A DNA stretch of 57,969 nt from Bacteroidales bacterium (GCA_023231065.1 JALNWE010000010.1:1-57969), one strand, 5' to 3'. Counted from the stretch's first letter, positions 17,625 to 27,480 are shown. A program made the numbers and translations. Notes: a model not told the origin generated them from the letters alone.

Positions 17625-19043
17625 TTATTTAGGATTATCACCAGGTTTAAATTCCCCGATCATTTCAAGGATTGCGGGAAAATTCTGTGCATCAGGAAAC
17701 GTGGTTAATAATCGTCTGTGCCCCTCGTAATCTAATTCCAGTGCATGTGATAAAATCTCTTCTGCCTCTTTAGTCCTTCCCAGAACATATAAGTAATAGG
17801 CTATCCCATAGGAAAAATCAGCCTGCTGATCATGGTGGGCTATTCCTTCACGCAAAATGGATAGGGCATGCTCATGATCTTTCTGGTCAGCATAAACGAC
17901 TGACAGATCGAGCCAGATATCAACATCGTCAGGGTCCAGTTCAATAACTTTTCGGTATGATGCGATCCCATCTTCAATTTTCGATAGTTTAATTTGAATA
18001 TCACCCAGAATAAACCAATATTCAGGAACCCCCGGAGCCAACTTCAGCGCTTTCTGAATGTAGGGCAACGCCATCTGGGATTTTCCCAGCTCATCGTTAC
18101 AAATTCCCATACCAAGCCATGCATCAGCAAATTCCGGATCCAAACCAATCGATTTCTGGTAATATTCAATGGCCACATCGAATTTTCGCAGTTTTTCATA
18201 ACATTCTGCAATGTAATAATAGGTTACCGGTTCCGGATCCTCATGATAGAATGTCTCAAAATAGGTCTCAATGGCCTTATCATAATTACCTATGTTTGCA
18301 TAACAGTTTGCCTTATTAAAAAAGGCTGATGAAAATGTTTCATCAATCGCCAGCACATAGTCATAGGCAAGGATGGCTTTTTCAAACAGTTCCAGGTTGC
18401 TGTAAGAAATACCAAGGTTAAACCAGGCTGCCTTTGAATAGGGGTGAAGGTCCAGGAAATCAGATAAGAAGGTTATGCAACGTTCAGTTTGCTGGGAGAC
18501 TTCACAACAGAAGGAAAATTCATATAGTGCGGCATCATTTTCAGGATTCAGATCAAGGGCTTTCAGGAGAAAATCGATGGCCTTGTCATATTTTCCCAAA
18601 TTTTCATATTCAAAAGCAATGCTGGAATAAATATCATCGAGAAATTCGGCTCCATCCAATGCCTGCTTATAGGCATCGATGGCTTTTTCCGGTCTTTCCA
18701 ACTGGCTGTAAAGATTTCCCTTTGAAAGAAAAAAATCGCTATCGCATGAAGCGGACTGATCAGTTTCTTTTAAAATCTTTAACGCTTTATTGTCCTTGTT
18801 GGTATTGATATAATACTGGGCTAATTTCAATTGAAGGGTGGCACAGTAAGGGTGTTGTCCCAAAGCCTGTTTTATTGTAAGGTATGCCTTTCGCTGGTCG
18901 TTCCTGAAAAAATAGTACTCAATGATTTCTTCAAATTCATCAACATCAAAGAAAAAGGGCTGGTCCGATTCGAGCATTTTTTCAAAACGACGTACCAGGG
19001 ATAGCGTTTCATTGTCAAAGTAGGATTCAGCGTGTTCGTCCAT
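17625..19043 (-). CDS. Tetratricopeptide repeat protein
   Basis: 472 residues with no signal peptide. At least ten TPR units of 34 residues run from about residue 50 to 440, with the usual pattern (for example KAIDAYKQALDGAEFLDDIYSSIA, WFNLGISYSNLELFEKAILAYD, WLGMGICNDELGKSQMALPYI). Such proteins are scaffolds; no catalytic domain is present. First gene of a probable TPR-ComA-aroE operon (18 bp to the next start). The N-terminus is acidic (MDEHAESYFDNETLSLV). Partner unknown. Confidence 0.9.
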   Translation of the reverse strand: MDEHAESYFDNETLSLVRRFEKMLESDQPFFFDVDEFEEIIEYYFFRNDQRKAYLTIKQALGQHPYCATLQLKLAQYYINTNKDNKALKILKETDQSASCDSDFFLSKGNLYSQLERPEKAIDAYKQALDGAEFLDDIYSSIAFEYENLGKYDKAIDFLLKALDLNPENDAALYEFSFCCEVSQQTERCITFLSDFLDLHPYSKAAWFNLGISYSNLELFEKAILAYDYVLAIDETFSSAFFNKANCYANIGNYDKAIETYFETFYHEDPEPVTYYYIAECYEKLRKFDVAIEYYQKSIGLDPEFADAWLGMGICNDELGKSQMALPYIQKALKLAPGVPEYWFILGDIQIKLSKIEDGIASYRKVIELDPDDVDIWLDLSVVYADQKDHEHALSILREGIAHHDQQADFSYGIAYYLYVLGRTKEAEEILSHALELDYEGHRRLLTTFPDAQNFPAILEMIGEFKPGDNPK

Positions 19044-19198
19044 CAGGTTTACGGATCATTTAATAAGGCACATTCCAATCTTTGCAAAATTAGTAAAAAA
19101 TACTCTTGCCGACATCTATCCGGTAGGGAGATTTCACTTTTTTTTAACATTGCAACGGGATTGGAAAAATTAACTTTACTTTTGCCTAAAACTTGAAT

Positions 19199-20593
19199 AT
19201 GACGCTGATAAAATCCATCTCAGGTATCCGTGGGACCATTGGCGGAGTAGCCGGAAAAGGCCTTACTCCGGTTGACATTGTGAAATTCACCTCGGCGTAC
19301 GCGGCCTTTCTTCAGGAAAACCATCCTGACCAAAGGCTGAAAGTAGTGGTTGGACGCGATGCCCGGATTTCGGGTCTGATGGTTAACCAACTGGTAACAG
19401 GAACGCTGATCGGGATGGGAGTAGAGGTCCTTGATATCGGATTAACAACAACCCCCACTGCCGAAATCGCGGTTACAGATGCCCGGTCACAGGGAGGGAT
19501 TATTCTTACGGCAAGCCATAATCCCAAACAATGGAATGCGTTGAAATTATTGGATGATCAGGGAGAATTCCTTTCAACGTTTGATGGAACAAAAGTACTG
19601 GAAATTGCTGAGCAAGGTAACTTTAATTATACCACAGCAGATCATCTTGGTGAATATCATACCGATAATTCTTATATTCAAAAACACATTGACAAGATAC
19701 TCCAGCTCCCTCTCGTTGATACAAAAGCAATCCGGCAAGCAAATTTCAGGGTGGTCATTGATGCAGTCAACAGTACTGGAGGAATCGCGATTCCCCTTTT
19801 ACTGAAAGCGTTGAATGTTAAGCATACCGACTTGCTGTATTGCGATCCCACGGGTTATTTTCCGCACAATCCCGAACCGCTTCCCGAACATATCCAGGAA
19901 ATTTGCGAAGCCATGATGAAAAAAAATGCCGACGTGGGTTTTGTGGTAGATCCTGATGTGGATCGGCTGGCCATTATCACGGAAACCGGAGAGCCTTTTG
20001 GGGAAGAATATACACTGGTGGCAGTAGCCGATTACGTTCTTCAAAATACGAAGGGCAACACGGTTTCAAATCTTTCATCCACTCAGGCGCTTCAGATTAT
20101 AACTGAAAAAGCGGGTGGAAAATACTTTGCTTCTGCTGTCGGGGAAGTTAATGTGGTATCTTTAATGAAAGAAAAAAATGCTGTCATTGGCGGAGAAGGA
20201 AATGGCGGCGTTATTTATCCCGATCTGCATTATGGTCGTGACGCGTTGGTCGGGATCGCCCTCTTTCTGACCCATCTTGCAAAATCAGGAAAAAAATGTT
20301 CTGCTCTACGGCAGGGATATCCTGATTTTTTCATCTCGAAAAACAAAGCTGAATTTGCCCCCGAAATGGATATTGACAAGATCTTAAAAGTGATAGCGGA
20401 GAAATATAAAAAATATCCGGTGACAGATATTGACGGGATCAAAATACACTTTGACCAGGGATGGGTCCATCTGCGCCGGTCCAATACCGAACCCATCGTA
20501 CGGATTTATGCCGAAAGCGATATGATGACCAAAGCTGATAATCTTGCAAAAAAAATCCTCAACGACTTTAAGGAAATTCTTCAAGAACTATGA
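19199..20593 (+). CDS. glmM: Phosphoglucosamine mutase-like phosphohexomutase
   Basis: 464 residues from the ATG at 19199; a TTG two codons upstream also keeps the frame. Alpha-D-phosphohexomutase with four domains: N-terminal SGIRGTIGG, the catalytic phosphoserine in TASHNP (about Ser106), the Mg2+ loop DPDVDRLA and the sugar loop GGEGNGGV, and the C-terminal phosphate loop RRSNTEPIVRIY. The last motif and SGIRG are those of GlmM (glucosamine 6-P to glucosamine 1-P, for peptidoglycan and LPS). Some Bacteroidota paralogues could act on mannose or glucose instead. A -7-like TACTTTTG lies at 19177-19184. Confidence 0.9.
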   Translation: MTLIKSISGIRGTIGGVAGKGLTPVDIVKFTSAYAAFLQENHPDQRLKVVVGRDARISGLMVNQLVTGTLIGMGVEVLDIGLTTTPTAEIAVTDARSQGGIILTASHNPKQWNALKLLDDQGEFLSTFDGTKVLEIAEQGNFNYTTADHLGEYHTDNSYIQKHIDKILQLPLVDTKAIRQANFRVVIDAVNSTGGIAIPLLLKALNVKHTDLLYCDPTGYFPHNPEPLPEHIQEICEAMMKKNADVGFVVDPDVDRLAIITETGEPFGEEYTLVAVADYVLQNTKGNTVSNLSSTQALQIITEKAGGKYFASAVGEVNVVSLMKEKNAVIGGEGNGGVIYPDLHYGRDALVGIALFLTHLAKSGKKCSALRQGYPDFFISKNKAEFAPEMDIDKILKVIAEKYKKYPVTDIDGIKIHFDQGWVHLRRSNTEPIVRIYAESDMMTKADNLAKKILNDFKEILQEL

Positions 20594-20603
20594 CTTCCGT
20601 GAT

Positions 20604-20840
20604 ATGACGCCACGAAAAAAGACAAAAAAAAGACGAAAAGCGATTAAATATAAGGTTATTACGATCCGGATCACCTCCAGACAATATAAATCCTTATCCA
20701 ACTTCAGTAAATCGCGCCGTACCACCCCCAATAAAATAATTAAAAAGGCGATCAAGCCATTGATGAGCAATTATACCGGACTTGAAGTGAACAAAGCGCC
20801 TGTAAAAGTTAACCAACTGGAACTTTTCAATCTGGAGTGA
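20604..20840 (+). CDS. Small basic protein, possible ribbon-helix-helix
   Basis: 78 residues from the ATG at 20604, 10 bp after the glmM-like stop. The first 16 residues are almost all Lys/Arg/Thr. Then VITIRITSRQYKSLSNFSKS looks like the strand and first helix of a ribbon-helix-helix fold, followed by RRTTPNKIIKKAIKPL as a second helix. High charge suggests nucleic-acid binding. I do not recognise a named family with certainty. Downstream of the mutase and convergent with recR, with only 2 bp between their stops. Confidence 0.7.
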   Translation: MTPRKKTKKRRKAIKYKVITIRITSRQYKSLSNFSKSRRTTPNKIIKKAIKPLMSNYTGLEVNKAPVKVNQLELFNLE

Positions 20841-20842
20841 TA

Positions 20843-21466
20843 TTATTTTCTGGTAATTACCGATTCATAAGGCATCCGGTTCAGAATAGATCGTCCTAAG
20901 GTTACCTCATCAGTATGCTCAAGCTCATCCCCGATGGAAATTCCCCGGGCTATAGTGGTCAGCGTTATATTTAAATCTGCGAGTTTCCTGTACAAAAAGA
21001 AGTTTGTAGTATCTCCTTCAATGGTAGTAGGCAGCGCCAGAATGACTTCATGGACCTTTCCATTTTCCACGCGGGTCAGCAATGAATCTATGTGAAGGTC
21101 CCGCGGGCCAATTCCTTCGATGGGTGAAATAATCCCTCCCAGCACATGATATACCCCGGTGTATTGCCCGGTATTTTCAACGGCCATAACGTCCCGGATG
21201 TCTTCGACAATACAAATTATACCATGATCCCTTTTTGGGTTAGCACAAATCCCACAAAGTTCCTGATCGGAAATATTCCTGCACTCACGGCAATAATTAA
21301 TTTCGTTTCGAAGTTTAATCAGGGAGTGTCCCATGGCTTCAACTTCTGCCGGAGGGCATTTGAGCAAATGTAAAGCCATACGGAGCGCGGTTTTTCGACC
21401 GATCCCGGGTAATTTTGCAAGCTCATTTACGGCTTGTTCGAGTAATTTTGACGGATAACTCTGCAA
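20843..21466 (-). CDS. recR: Recombination mediator RecR
   Basis: 207 residues, normal RecR length. It works with RecO/RecF to load RecA on gapped DNA. N-terminal helix-hairpin-helix (LAKLPGIGRKTALRMALHLL), a four-cysteine zinc finger (CRECRNISDQELCGIC), then a Toprim domain (IICIVEDIRDVMAVE) and a Walker-B-like C-terminal segment. The start codon is TTG at 21466, supported by the normal N-terminus QSYPSKLLEQAV directly after it. A TACTTTTG -7-like element on the minus strand lies at 21487-21494. Confidence 0.95.
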   Translation of the reverse strand: MQSYPSKLLEQAVNELAKLPGIGRKTALRMALHLLKCPPAEVEAMGHSLIKLRNEINYCRECRNISDQELCGICANPKRDHGIICIVEDIRDVMAVENTGQYTGVYHVLGGIISPIEGIGPRDLHIDSLLTRVENGKVHEVILALPTTIEGDTTNFFLYRKLADLNITLTTIARGISIGDELEHTDEVTLGRSILNRMPYESVITRK

Positions 21467-21508
21467 GGAAAATATTGTTTATTTTGCAAAAGTAAAATTT
21501 TCAAACAC

Positions 21509-22210
21509 ATGCACCGGCTTTTCCTTCTCTTTCTGGTTTTAGTTTTTCCCTTTTCCTCCTTTTCTCAGGAAACCATGAACCAAACCGATGGCAATGGCAA
21601 GAAACAAGGATTATGGAAAAAATGCGACTCCCTTGGCCACCTGGTCTATGAGGGATTTTTTAAAAATAATATACCGGTCGATACTTTCCGGTATTATTAT
21701 CCATCAGGCCAGATTAAAACAATTTCAGTTTTTTCAAACGAAGGTAGACGGGCTACAATAACCTCCTTTTTCCCGAACGGACAACACATGGCTTGTGGCC
21801 ATTATCTGGAAGAAAAAAAAGACAGTCTCTGGAGATTTTTCAGTGAAACAGATGGATCGATGGTTTCAGAGGAATTTTATGTTGACGGAAAGAAAGATGG
21901 GGTATCGAAGATTTTTTATCCTGACGGTGTACAGGCCGAAGTATCAACCTGGAAAAACGGGATCATGGATGGTTTGTCAGAGCAGTACTATTCTGACGGA
22001 AAAATCAAACTTCGCCTGTCATACATGGATGGAGAAAAAAATGACGCCTGCTCCACCTGGTTCATGTCGGGCAAGCTTATGATCACAGGTAAATACTACC
22101 AAGGACATCCCGATGGACATTGGATTTTTTACAATGAACAGGGGGAAATAATAAAGACAGAAGATTATCAAAAGGGGGAATTACTGCAGACCAGTGAGCC
22201 TGCCAAATAA
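21509..22210 (+). CDS. Exported YwqK/MORN-variant repeat protein
   Basis: 233 residues with a clear signal peptide (MHRLFLLFLVLVFPFSSFS, cleavage near residue 20). Then about seven repeats of the 'G.k.G.w..y...G.l....y.nG' type (GKKQGLWKKCDSLGHLVYEG, KKDGVSKIFYPDGVQAEVS, GHPDGHWIFYNEQGEIIKTE). This is the MORN_2/YwqK repeat, common in Bacteroidota envelope proteins. The 'antitoxin' name often attached to the family is not supported here, since no toxin gene lies nearby. Divergent from recR with 42 bp between the starts. Confidence 0.85.
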   Translation: MHRLFLLFLVLVFPFSSFSQETMNQTDGNGKKQGLWKKCDSLGHLVYEGFFKNNIPVDTFRYYYPSGQIKTISVFSNEGRRATITSFFPNGQHMACGHYLEEKKDSLWRFFSETDGSMVSEEFYVDGKKDGVSKIFYPDGVQAEVSTWKNGIMDGLSEQYYSDGKIKLRLSYMDGEKNDACSTWFMSGKLMITGKYYQGHPDGHWIFYNEQGEIIKTEDYQKGELLQTSEPAK

Positions 22211-22243
22211 TTCCCTGCCTGCTGAAAGATCCTGAAATATCAT

Positions 22244-24850
22244 TTATTTCTTATTTCCCGCGTTATTTGAAAATACCAGGTTCCCATCTTTTTCATCCAG
22301 CAAGATGGTTTCATCTTTATCCACTTTTCCAGCCAGGATCATTTTTGATAATTCATTTAAAACAAATTTCTGGATCACCCGCTTGATAGGTCTGGCGCCA
22401 TATTGAGGATCATAGCCAATTGTAGCCAGATAGTGGATGGCTTTATCGGATGCTTCAAGATGAATTTCATTTTTGTCCAGCATTTTTTGGATGATGCCAA
22501 ACTGAAGCGCCACCACTTTTTCGATCTCTTCTCTGGTCAAGGGCTGAAACATGATAATTTCATCGACCCTGTTGAGAAACTCAGGCCGGATGCTTTTCTT
22601 TAATAGATCAAATACCTGTTCCCTGGTTTGATTAATGACTTGTTCGCGGTTCCGTTCATTCACTTTTTCAAGATTCTCCTGAATGATCATCGACCCGATG
22701 TTGGAAGTCATGATGATGATGGTGTTTTTAAAATCGACCGTCCGTCCTTTGTTATCGGTTAACCGGCCATCGTCCAGGACCTGGAGAAGGATATTAAAAA
22801 CATCCGGATGGGCTTTCTCAATCTCATCCAACAAGACGACAGCATAAGGTTTACGGCGGACCGCTTCGGTCAACTGACCGCTTTCTTCATATCCCACATA
22901 TCCCGGAGGGGCTCCGATCAACCTCGAAACGGTGTGTCTTTCCTGGTATTCCGACATGTCGATCCGGACCATGTTGCTTTCATTGTTAAACAGGAATTCG
23001 GCCAGGGCTTTGGCTAATTCTGTTTTGCCCACCCCGGTAGTCCCTAAAAAGATAAAAGATCCGATCGGGCGTTTACTGTCCTGTAACCCTGCCCGGCTGC
23101 GGCGGATAGCATCAGCAATTGCGCGGATGGCTTCTTCCTGACCCACGACCCGCATATGTAATTCGGTCTCGAGATTTAATAATTTTTGTTTCTCACTTTG
23201 GAGCATCCTGCTTACAGGAATACCGGTCCATCGGGAAATGACCTCTGCAATTTCCTCTGAACCAACCTCTTCGTTGACCAGAGGTGAATCCTTCTGGATT
23301 TCTGATAATTTATCTTTAAACTGCTGGATTTCCTTGTCCGCCTGGGGTATCCTGCCATATCGGATTTCAGCCACTTTACCCAGATCACCTGACCGGTTGG
23401 CCTGATCTGCTTCATGCTTCAGGTTCTCAATTTCTTTTTTCCGGGATTGAATCTGTTCCACCAGATCTTTTTCGGATTTCCATTTAGCCTGAAGGCTTTT
23501 TTCTTCATCTTTTAAATTAGCAATTTCCTGGTTCAGGGTTTGTAACCGTTCTTCATCATTTTCACGTTTGATGGCTTCGCGTTCAATTTCCATTTGCCTC
23601 AGCCGCCTTTCAATTTTTTCAAGGTCTTCGGGTAAGGAATTTATCTCGAGCCGGAGTTTGGATGCTGCTTCATCAATAAGGTCAATGGCTTTGTCGGGAA
23701 GAAAACGGTCGGAAATATATCGCTGCGAAAGTTCAACGGCTGAAATGATGGCTTCATCTTTAATTCTGACATGATGATGTGTTTCATACCGCTCTTTTAA
23801 TCCCCGCAAGATAGAAATGGCATCCAGGGTGTCAGGTTCATTGACCATGACCGGCTGAAAACGCCGTTCAAGGGCTTTATCTTTTTCAAAATATTTCTGA
23901 TACTCCTTCAGGGTGGTTGCCCCGATGGCCCTCAATTCCCCACGGGCAAGGGCCGGCTTCAGAATATTGGCTGCATCCATGGCGCCTTCGCTGGCGCCTG
24001 CTCCTACCAGGGTGTGTATTTCATCAATAAAAAGAACGATCTCCCCATCTGAGTTGATGACCTCTTTGATCACACTTTTTAATCTTTCTTCAAATTCTCC
24101 CTTGTATTTTGCTCCCGCGATCAGAGAACCCATATCCAGGGAAAAGATTTGTTTGCTTTTAAGGTTTTCCGGGACATCCCCGTTGATGATCCGGTGTGCC
24201 AGGCCCTCGGCTATTGCTGTTTTTCCAACGCCAGGTTCCCCGATCAGAATAGGATTGTTTTTAGTCCTTCGCGATAAAATCTGTAAGATACGCCGGATTT
24301 CCTCATCCCTTCCGATCACCGGATCCAGTTTGCCTTCCCGTGCCAGATCATTCAGGTTCCTGGCATATTTATTCAATGCATTATAGGTCTCTTCGGCAGT
24401 CTGGCTTTTCACGGTACTGCCCTGTCTGAGCTGACGTATGGCGGTTTTCAGATCTTTTTCGTTGACCCCGTTGTCTTTCAGTAACCTTGCGGCCGGGTCG
24501 TTCACCGATAATATACCGATCAATATATGCTCAATCGATACAAAATCATCATTCATCTCTTTGGCTGAAGTAACAGCCTTTTGTAAAGATTTGGAAGCTT
24601 CACCCGATAGGAATTGCTCTCCTCCGCTGACTTTAGGCAGCGATTCAATCATCTTATCTACCGCCTTGGAAAAGACGCCGGTGTTGACATTCAGCTTTTT
24701 TAAAAGATAAGGAATAACATTCTCATCAACGGTAAGCAATCCTTTTAATAAATGTATATTGTCAATTGATTGATTCTGATAAACCCCGGCAATTTCCTGG
24801 GCTTTCTGAACGGCCTCCTGGGCCTTGATGGTAAAATTGTTAAAATTCAT
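22244..24850 (-). CDS. clpB: ATP-dependent disaggregase ClpB
   Basis: 868 residues, full length. Hsp100 chaperone that extracts proteins from aggregates with DnaK. N-domain (about 1-145), first AAA+ domain with Walker A GEPGVGKTA and Walker B LFIDEIHTLVGAG, coiled-coil middle domain (about 400-525, rich in Glu/Lys/Arg/Gln), second AAA+ domain with GTTGVGKTE and VVLLDEIEKAHPDV, and a C-terminal substrate-interaction domain. The middle domain and the absence of a ClpP-binding IGF loop separate it from ClpA/ClpC. No CIRCE-type operator is seen upstream. The start codon lies inside a 7-bp tandem repeat tract. Confidence 0.97.
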   Translation of the reverse strand: MNFNNFTIKAQEAVQKAQEIAGVYQNQSIDNIHLLKGLLTVDENVIPYLLKKLNVNTGVFSKAVDKMIESLPKVSGGEQFLSGEASKSLQKAVTSAKEMNDDFVSIEHILIGILSVNDPAARLLKDNGVNEKDLKTAIRQLRQGSTVKSQTAEETYNALNKYARNLNDLAREGKLDPVIGRDEEIRRILQILSRRTKNNPILIGEPGVGKTAIAEGLAHRIINGDVPENLKSKQIFSLDMGSLIAGAKYKGEFEERLKSVIKEVINSDGEIVLFIDEIHTLVGAGASEGAMDAANILKPALARGELRAIGATTLKEYQKYFEKDKALERRFQPVMVNEPDTLDAISILRGLKERYETHHHVRIKDEAIISAVELSQRYISDRFLPDKAIDLIDEAASKLRLEINSLPEDLEKIERRLRQMEIEREAIKRENDEERLQTLNQEIANLKDEEKSLQAKWKSEKDLVEQIQSRKKEIENLKHEADQANRSGDLGKVAEIRYGRIPQADKEIQQFKDKLSEIQKDSPLVNEEVGSEEIAEVISRWTGIPVSRMLQSEKQKLLNLETELHMRVVGQEEAIRAIADAIRRSRAGLQDSKRPIGSFIFLGTTGVGKTELAKALAEFLFNNESNMVRIDMSEYQERHTVSRLIGAPPGYVGYEESGQLTEAVRRKPYAVVLLDEIEKAHPDVFNILLQVLDDGRLTDNKGRTVDFKNTIIIMTSNIGSMIIQENLEKVNERNREQVINQTREQVFDLLKKSIRPEFLNRVDEIIMFQPLTREEIEKVVALQFGIIQKMLDKNEIHLEASDKAIHYLATIGYDPQYGARPIKRVIQKFVLNELSKMILAGKVDKDETILLDEKDGNLVFSNNAGNKK

Positions 24851-24871
24851 AATTCATAAATCATAATTCGT
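24844..24871. repeat. Four 7-bp tandem units over the clpB start
   Basis: Phase-consistent units AATTCAT, AATTCAT, AAATCAT, AATTCGT. The first unit contains the clpB start codon on the minus strand. The remaining bases to 25092 (about 220 bp) are AT-rich; they hold a TAATTTTG -7-like element at 25065-25072 for the next plus-strand gene and nothing else I can support. Confidence 0.6.
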
Positions 24872-25092
24872 TATGCTAAAGCATACAACATTTTTGCCAG
24901 TTTCAATTTCAATGTAAAATTGGAAATTGTGTCATAAAAATGCCTGATTGTCACGCCTTTTTGACTGGTTTTTATGATTATATCATCAGCTGGTCCAGAT
25001 ACACTAAAACATCCAGAACACCGTTATTAGGTAATAATTAGTGGCTTCATTTCAAAGATTTTTATAATTTTGCTTTCGTTTTGATTAACTTG

Positions 25093-26232
25093 ATGAAACG
25101 TTTTCTAACCGTCATTTTCCTTTTCATTTCTTTTTCCGGTATAAGCCAGGTTACCGTTTCTGTTAAACCGTCGGATACGATCCTTTGTCATCGCGACAGC
25201 ATTACTTTTACAGCTTATATTGACACTACTGGGACTGGCGCACTTACCTACCAATGGATGAAGAACGGGGTAAAACTGCCCGGGGAGACAGATTCGATCT
25301 TTAAAATTCAACATGTAACTGAAAGAGATACGGCTTTTTATCAATGCATTGTGATTTTTATCAGCACACCGGAAACATATACGGATACCAGCAATAACGG
25401 GCATTTGCGAATGCACCCGAAATTGAAGCTCGATACTTTATACCGCTATAATCCCCTGGGATGTCTGGGCGAATGCAAAGGGCAGTTTAAAGCCCTGGCA
25501 TTGGGAGGCACACCCTATTCCGATTACCCCCCTTACATATATGACTGGAATGCCGGCCATTCTCAGGATACCATTGTGTTCGGTCTTTGCCCCAGGTTTC
25601 TTGATTATCCGCTTACAATAATGGACTCCGTGGGTTGTACTTTAGATACTACCTACTTTGTTGATTACCTTAAATCCCCGAAGGTTGATTTCACGCTTCT
25701 CCCCAAAGATACTGTTTATCTGACAAACCCAAATATCCAGGTGGAATTTCCCGATTCTATGAAAAAGTATATTGCAAACTGGACCTGGGATTTCGGAGAT
25801 GATATTAAGGTCCCCAATGTAAATCCATGTACGCATACGTATTCAAAGACTGGTCAATTCCCCGTACAACTCAGTTTTACCGATCTTAACGGATGTGATA
25901 CTACGATAATGGCACAACTAACCGTAAAGGTTGCAGAACTGAAAATACCCAACGTTTTTACTCCTAACGGAGATGGTATCAACGACGATTTTGTCGTCGA
26001 AATTAAAGGCGAATCTAAAGATGTTGATTATCGCCTGGCATACCTGAGTAATAGTTTTGTGGTATTTGACCGATGGGGGAAGAAGGTTTTTTCCCAGAAT
26101 AATTATCAAAGTGGTGACTGGGACGGGGCAAATCTGTCGGATGGTACGTATTTTTATATCCTCAAATGCATTGGGCAATTTGGAGATGATGTATTCAGGG
26201 GCTCGGTGGCCATTCTTCGAAGCGCTCCCTGA
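25093..26232 (+). CDS. Secreted Ig/PKD protein with T9SS type B sorting domain
   Basis: 379 residues from the ATG at 25093; a TTG at 25081 is in frame but unneeded. Signal peptide (MKRFLTVIFLFISFSGISQ), an Ig-like domain with paired cysteines (about 22-115), a middle segment typical of SprB-like repeats (CLGECKGQFKALALGGTPYSDY), a PKD domain (WTWDFGDD...CTHTYSKTGQFPVQLSF), and the C-terminal 'gliding motility-associated' domain (IPNVFTPNGDGINDDF, VVFDRWGKKVF, GDWDG, LSDGTYFYIL). This tail targets proteins to the type IX secretion system, type B. Probably a surface-attached or released structural protein. It stands alone and is convergent with the flavoprotein gene. Confidence 0.92.
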   Translation: MKRFLTVIFLFISFSGISQVTVSVKPSDTILCHRDSITFTAYIDTTGTGALTYQWMKNGVKLPGETDSIFKIQHVTERDTAFYQCIVIFISTPETYTDTSNNGHLRMHPKLKLDTLYRYNPLGCLGECKGQFKALALGGTPYSDYPPYIYDWNAGHSQDTIVFGLCPRFLDYPLTIMDSVGCTLDTTYFVDYLKSPKVDFTLLPKDTVYLTNPNIQVEFPDSMKKYIANWTWDFGDDIKVPNVNPCTHTYSKTGQFPVQLSFTDLNGCDTTIMAQLTVKVAELKIPNVFTPNGDGINDDFVVEIKGESKDVDYRLAYLSNSFVVFDRWGKKVFSQNNYQSGDWDGANLSDGTYFYILKCIGQFGDDVFRGSVAILRSAP

Positions 26233-26247
26233 CGGGGCCCTCCCATC

Positions 26248-27480
26248 CTATTGAAACAATACCCGTAAATAATACCCGGGTCTGGTCAATTTCTTTTTCA
26301 GGTTTTCATCATCATACATCCCGATAAGTATATTTCTGATTTCCTGGTTTTTCCGCGCTTTATTCACGATCAGGTCAAATAAAAATGCTGACTTTGCTAA
26401 TCTTTGAATTTTTGCTGATGTTTTAAATTCAGCGATCAGTCTGCGCTGGATATCACAGTCATATTGTTTTAGCGCCTGGTCGGAAAAATCATTGGTATTG
26501 AAACAGTTTTTAATCACTTTGGCTGCTATTTCACCGCTGGCCATGGCGTTGCCTATTCCTTCGCCGGTAAATGGATCCACGAGAAAAGCTGCATCCCCTA
26601 AAAGAAGTGTACGATTGCCTGAACGGGGCAAACTTGCTGTTCCCAAAGGAAGTGTGTGAGCTTCGATCCGGCTTGCCTGCCTGGCATTTTTGAACCGGGG
26701 ACAAAGAAACGGATGTTCTTTGATAAGGCGTAAAAAAAAGGTGACAAGATTTTCCTTGCCTTGCTTAACCTTGTCCTGTCTTATTCCAAGTCCGACATTG
26801 GTCAACCCGTTTTCCGAAGGGAAGATCCACAGATAACCGGGTAGCAGTTCTTTTAAAAAAACCAATTCGATGAAATGATCAGGTTCCGGATAGGAAACGT
26901 TGTCAAAGTAAGCCCGGATTCCAACACAGAAATGTTTTTTGTTAATTGTTTCCGGGTGGAGGAATTTCCTTGCAGACGAATGAACCCCATCGGCCCCTGC
27001 TACAAGGTTGCCATAAAAACAGTTGTTTCCACTTTCAACCATGATCCTTTCATGAATTTTCTTTATCAGGATCACTTTTTCTCCTTGAAAAACCCGGATA
27101 TTGGGATATTTCTTCAACCGGTTGAATAAATAATAGTCAAAATCCCGCCTTCTGCATAAATATCCCGGAGCCGGTTCCGGAGAATGGTATGTGAGTTTAA
27201 AGGGGACATCCAGGAATTTCAGGTTAGGCGCGACGAACCGGATACCCCATGACGGGGTTTTATTTACCTGATGGAGAAAATCATTGTAAGCGTTGTCGGG
27301 AATGCGTTTTAGCGCGTTCATTACCTTCCCGCCGAGCGCGTCGCCACAAATTTTATCCCTGGGAAAAACCTCTTTTTCTATCACTGCGATCCGGAGCCCT
27401 GTCGGCGCCAGGTTGAGTGCAAGGGTTGTGCCAGCCGGTCCGGCGCCAATGATTATGATATCAAAATCCTGCTTGGTCAT
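26248..27480 (-). CDS. FAD-dependent oxidoreductase, geranylgeranyl-reductase family
   Basis: 410 residues. Rossmann FAD-binding GxGxxG at the N-terminus (DIIIIGAGPAGTTLA), the ribose-binding acidic residue in IEKEVFPRDKICGD, the middle GADG motif and the second FAD motif LLLGDAAFLVDPFTGEGIG. These define the geranylgeranyl reductase (ChlP/BchP-like) branch of flavin monooxygenase-fold proteins, which saturate isoprenoid chains. In a non-photosynthetic Bacteroidota member the substrate may be a quinone or lipid isoprenoid; this is inferred. Divergent from nth with 73 bp between starts; a minus-strand CAAACTTA (27500-27507) fits a -7 element. Confidence 0.87.
   Translation of the reverse strand: MTKQDFDIIIIGAGPAGTTLALNLAPTGLRIAVIEKEVFPRDKICGDALGGKVMNALKRIPDNAYNDFLHQVNKTPSWGIRFVAPNLKFLDVPFKLTYHSPEPAPGYLCRRRDFDYYLFNRLKKYPNIRVFQGEKVILIKKIHERIMVESGNNCFYGNLVAGADGVHSSARKFLHPETINKKHFCVGIRAYFDNVSYPEPDHFIELVFLKELLPGYLWIFPSENGLTNVGLGIRQDKVKQGKENLVTFFLRLIKEHPFLCPRFKNARQASRIEAHTLPLGTASLPRSGNRTLLLGDAAFLVDPFTGEGIGNAMASGEIAAKVIKNCFNTNDFSDQALKQYDCDIQRRLIAEFKTSAKIQRLAKSAFLFDLIVNKARKNQEIRNILIGMYDDENLKKKLTRPGYYLRVLFQ

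Noticed and set aside
21509..22210. YwqK-like protein as the antitoxin of a toxin-antitoxin pair
   Set aside because: It has a signal peptide, and no small toxin gene is adjacent; the name reflects database inheritance.
24872..25092. Possible tRNA or small RNA in the largest intergenic gap
   Set aside because: No cloverleaf, no terminator-like hairpin and no strong two-box promoter; only an AT-rich stretch with one -7-like element.
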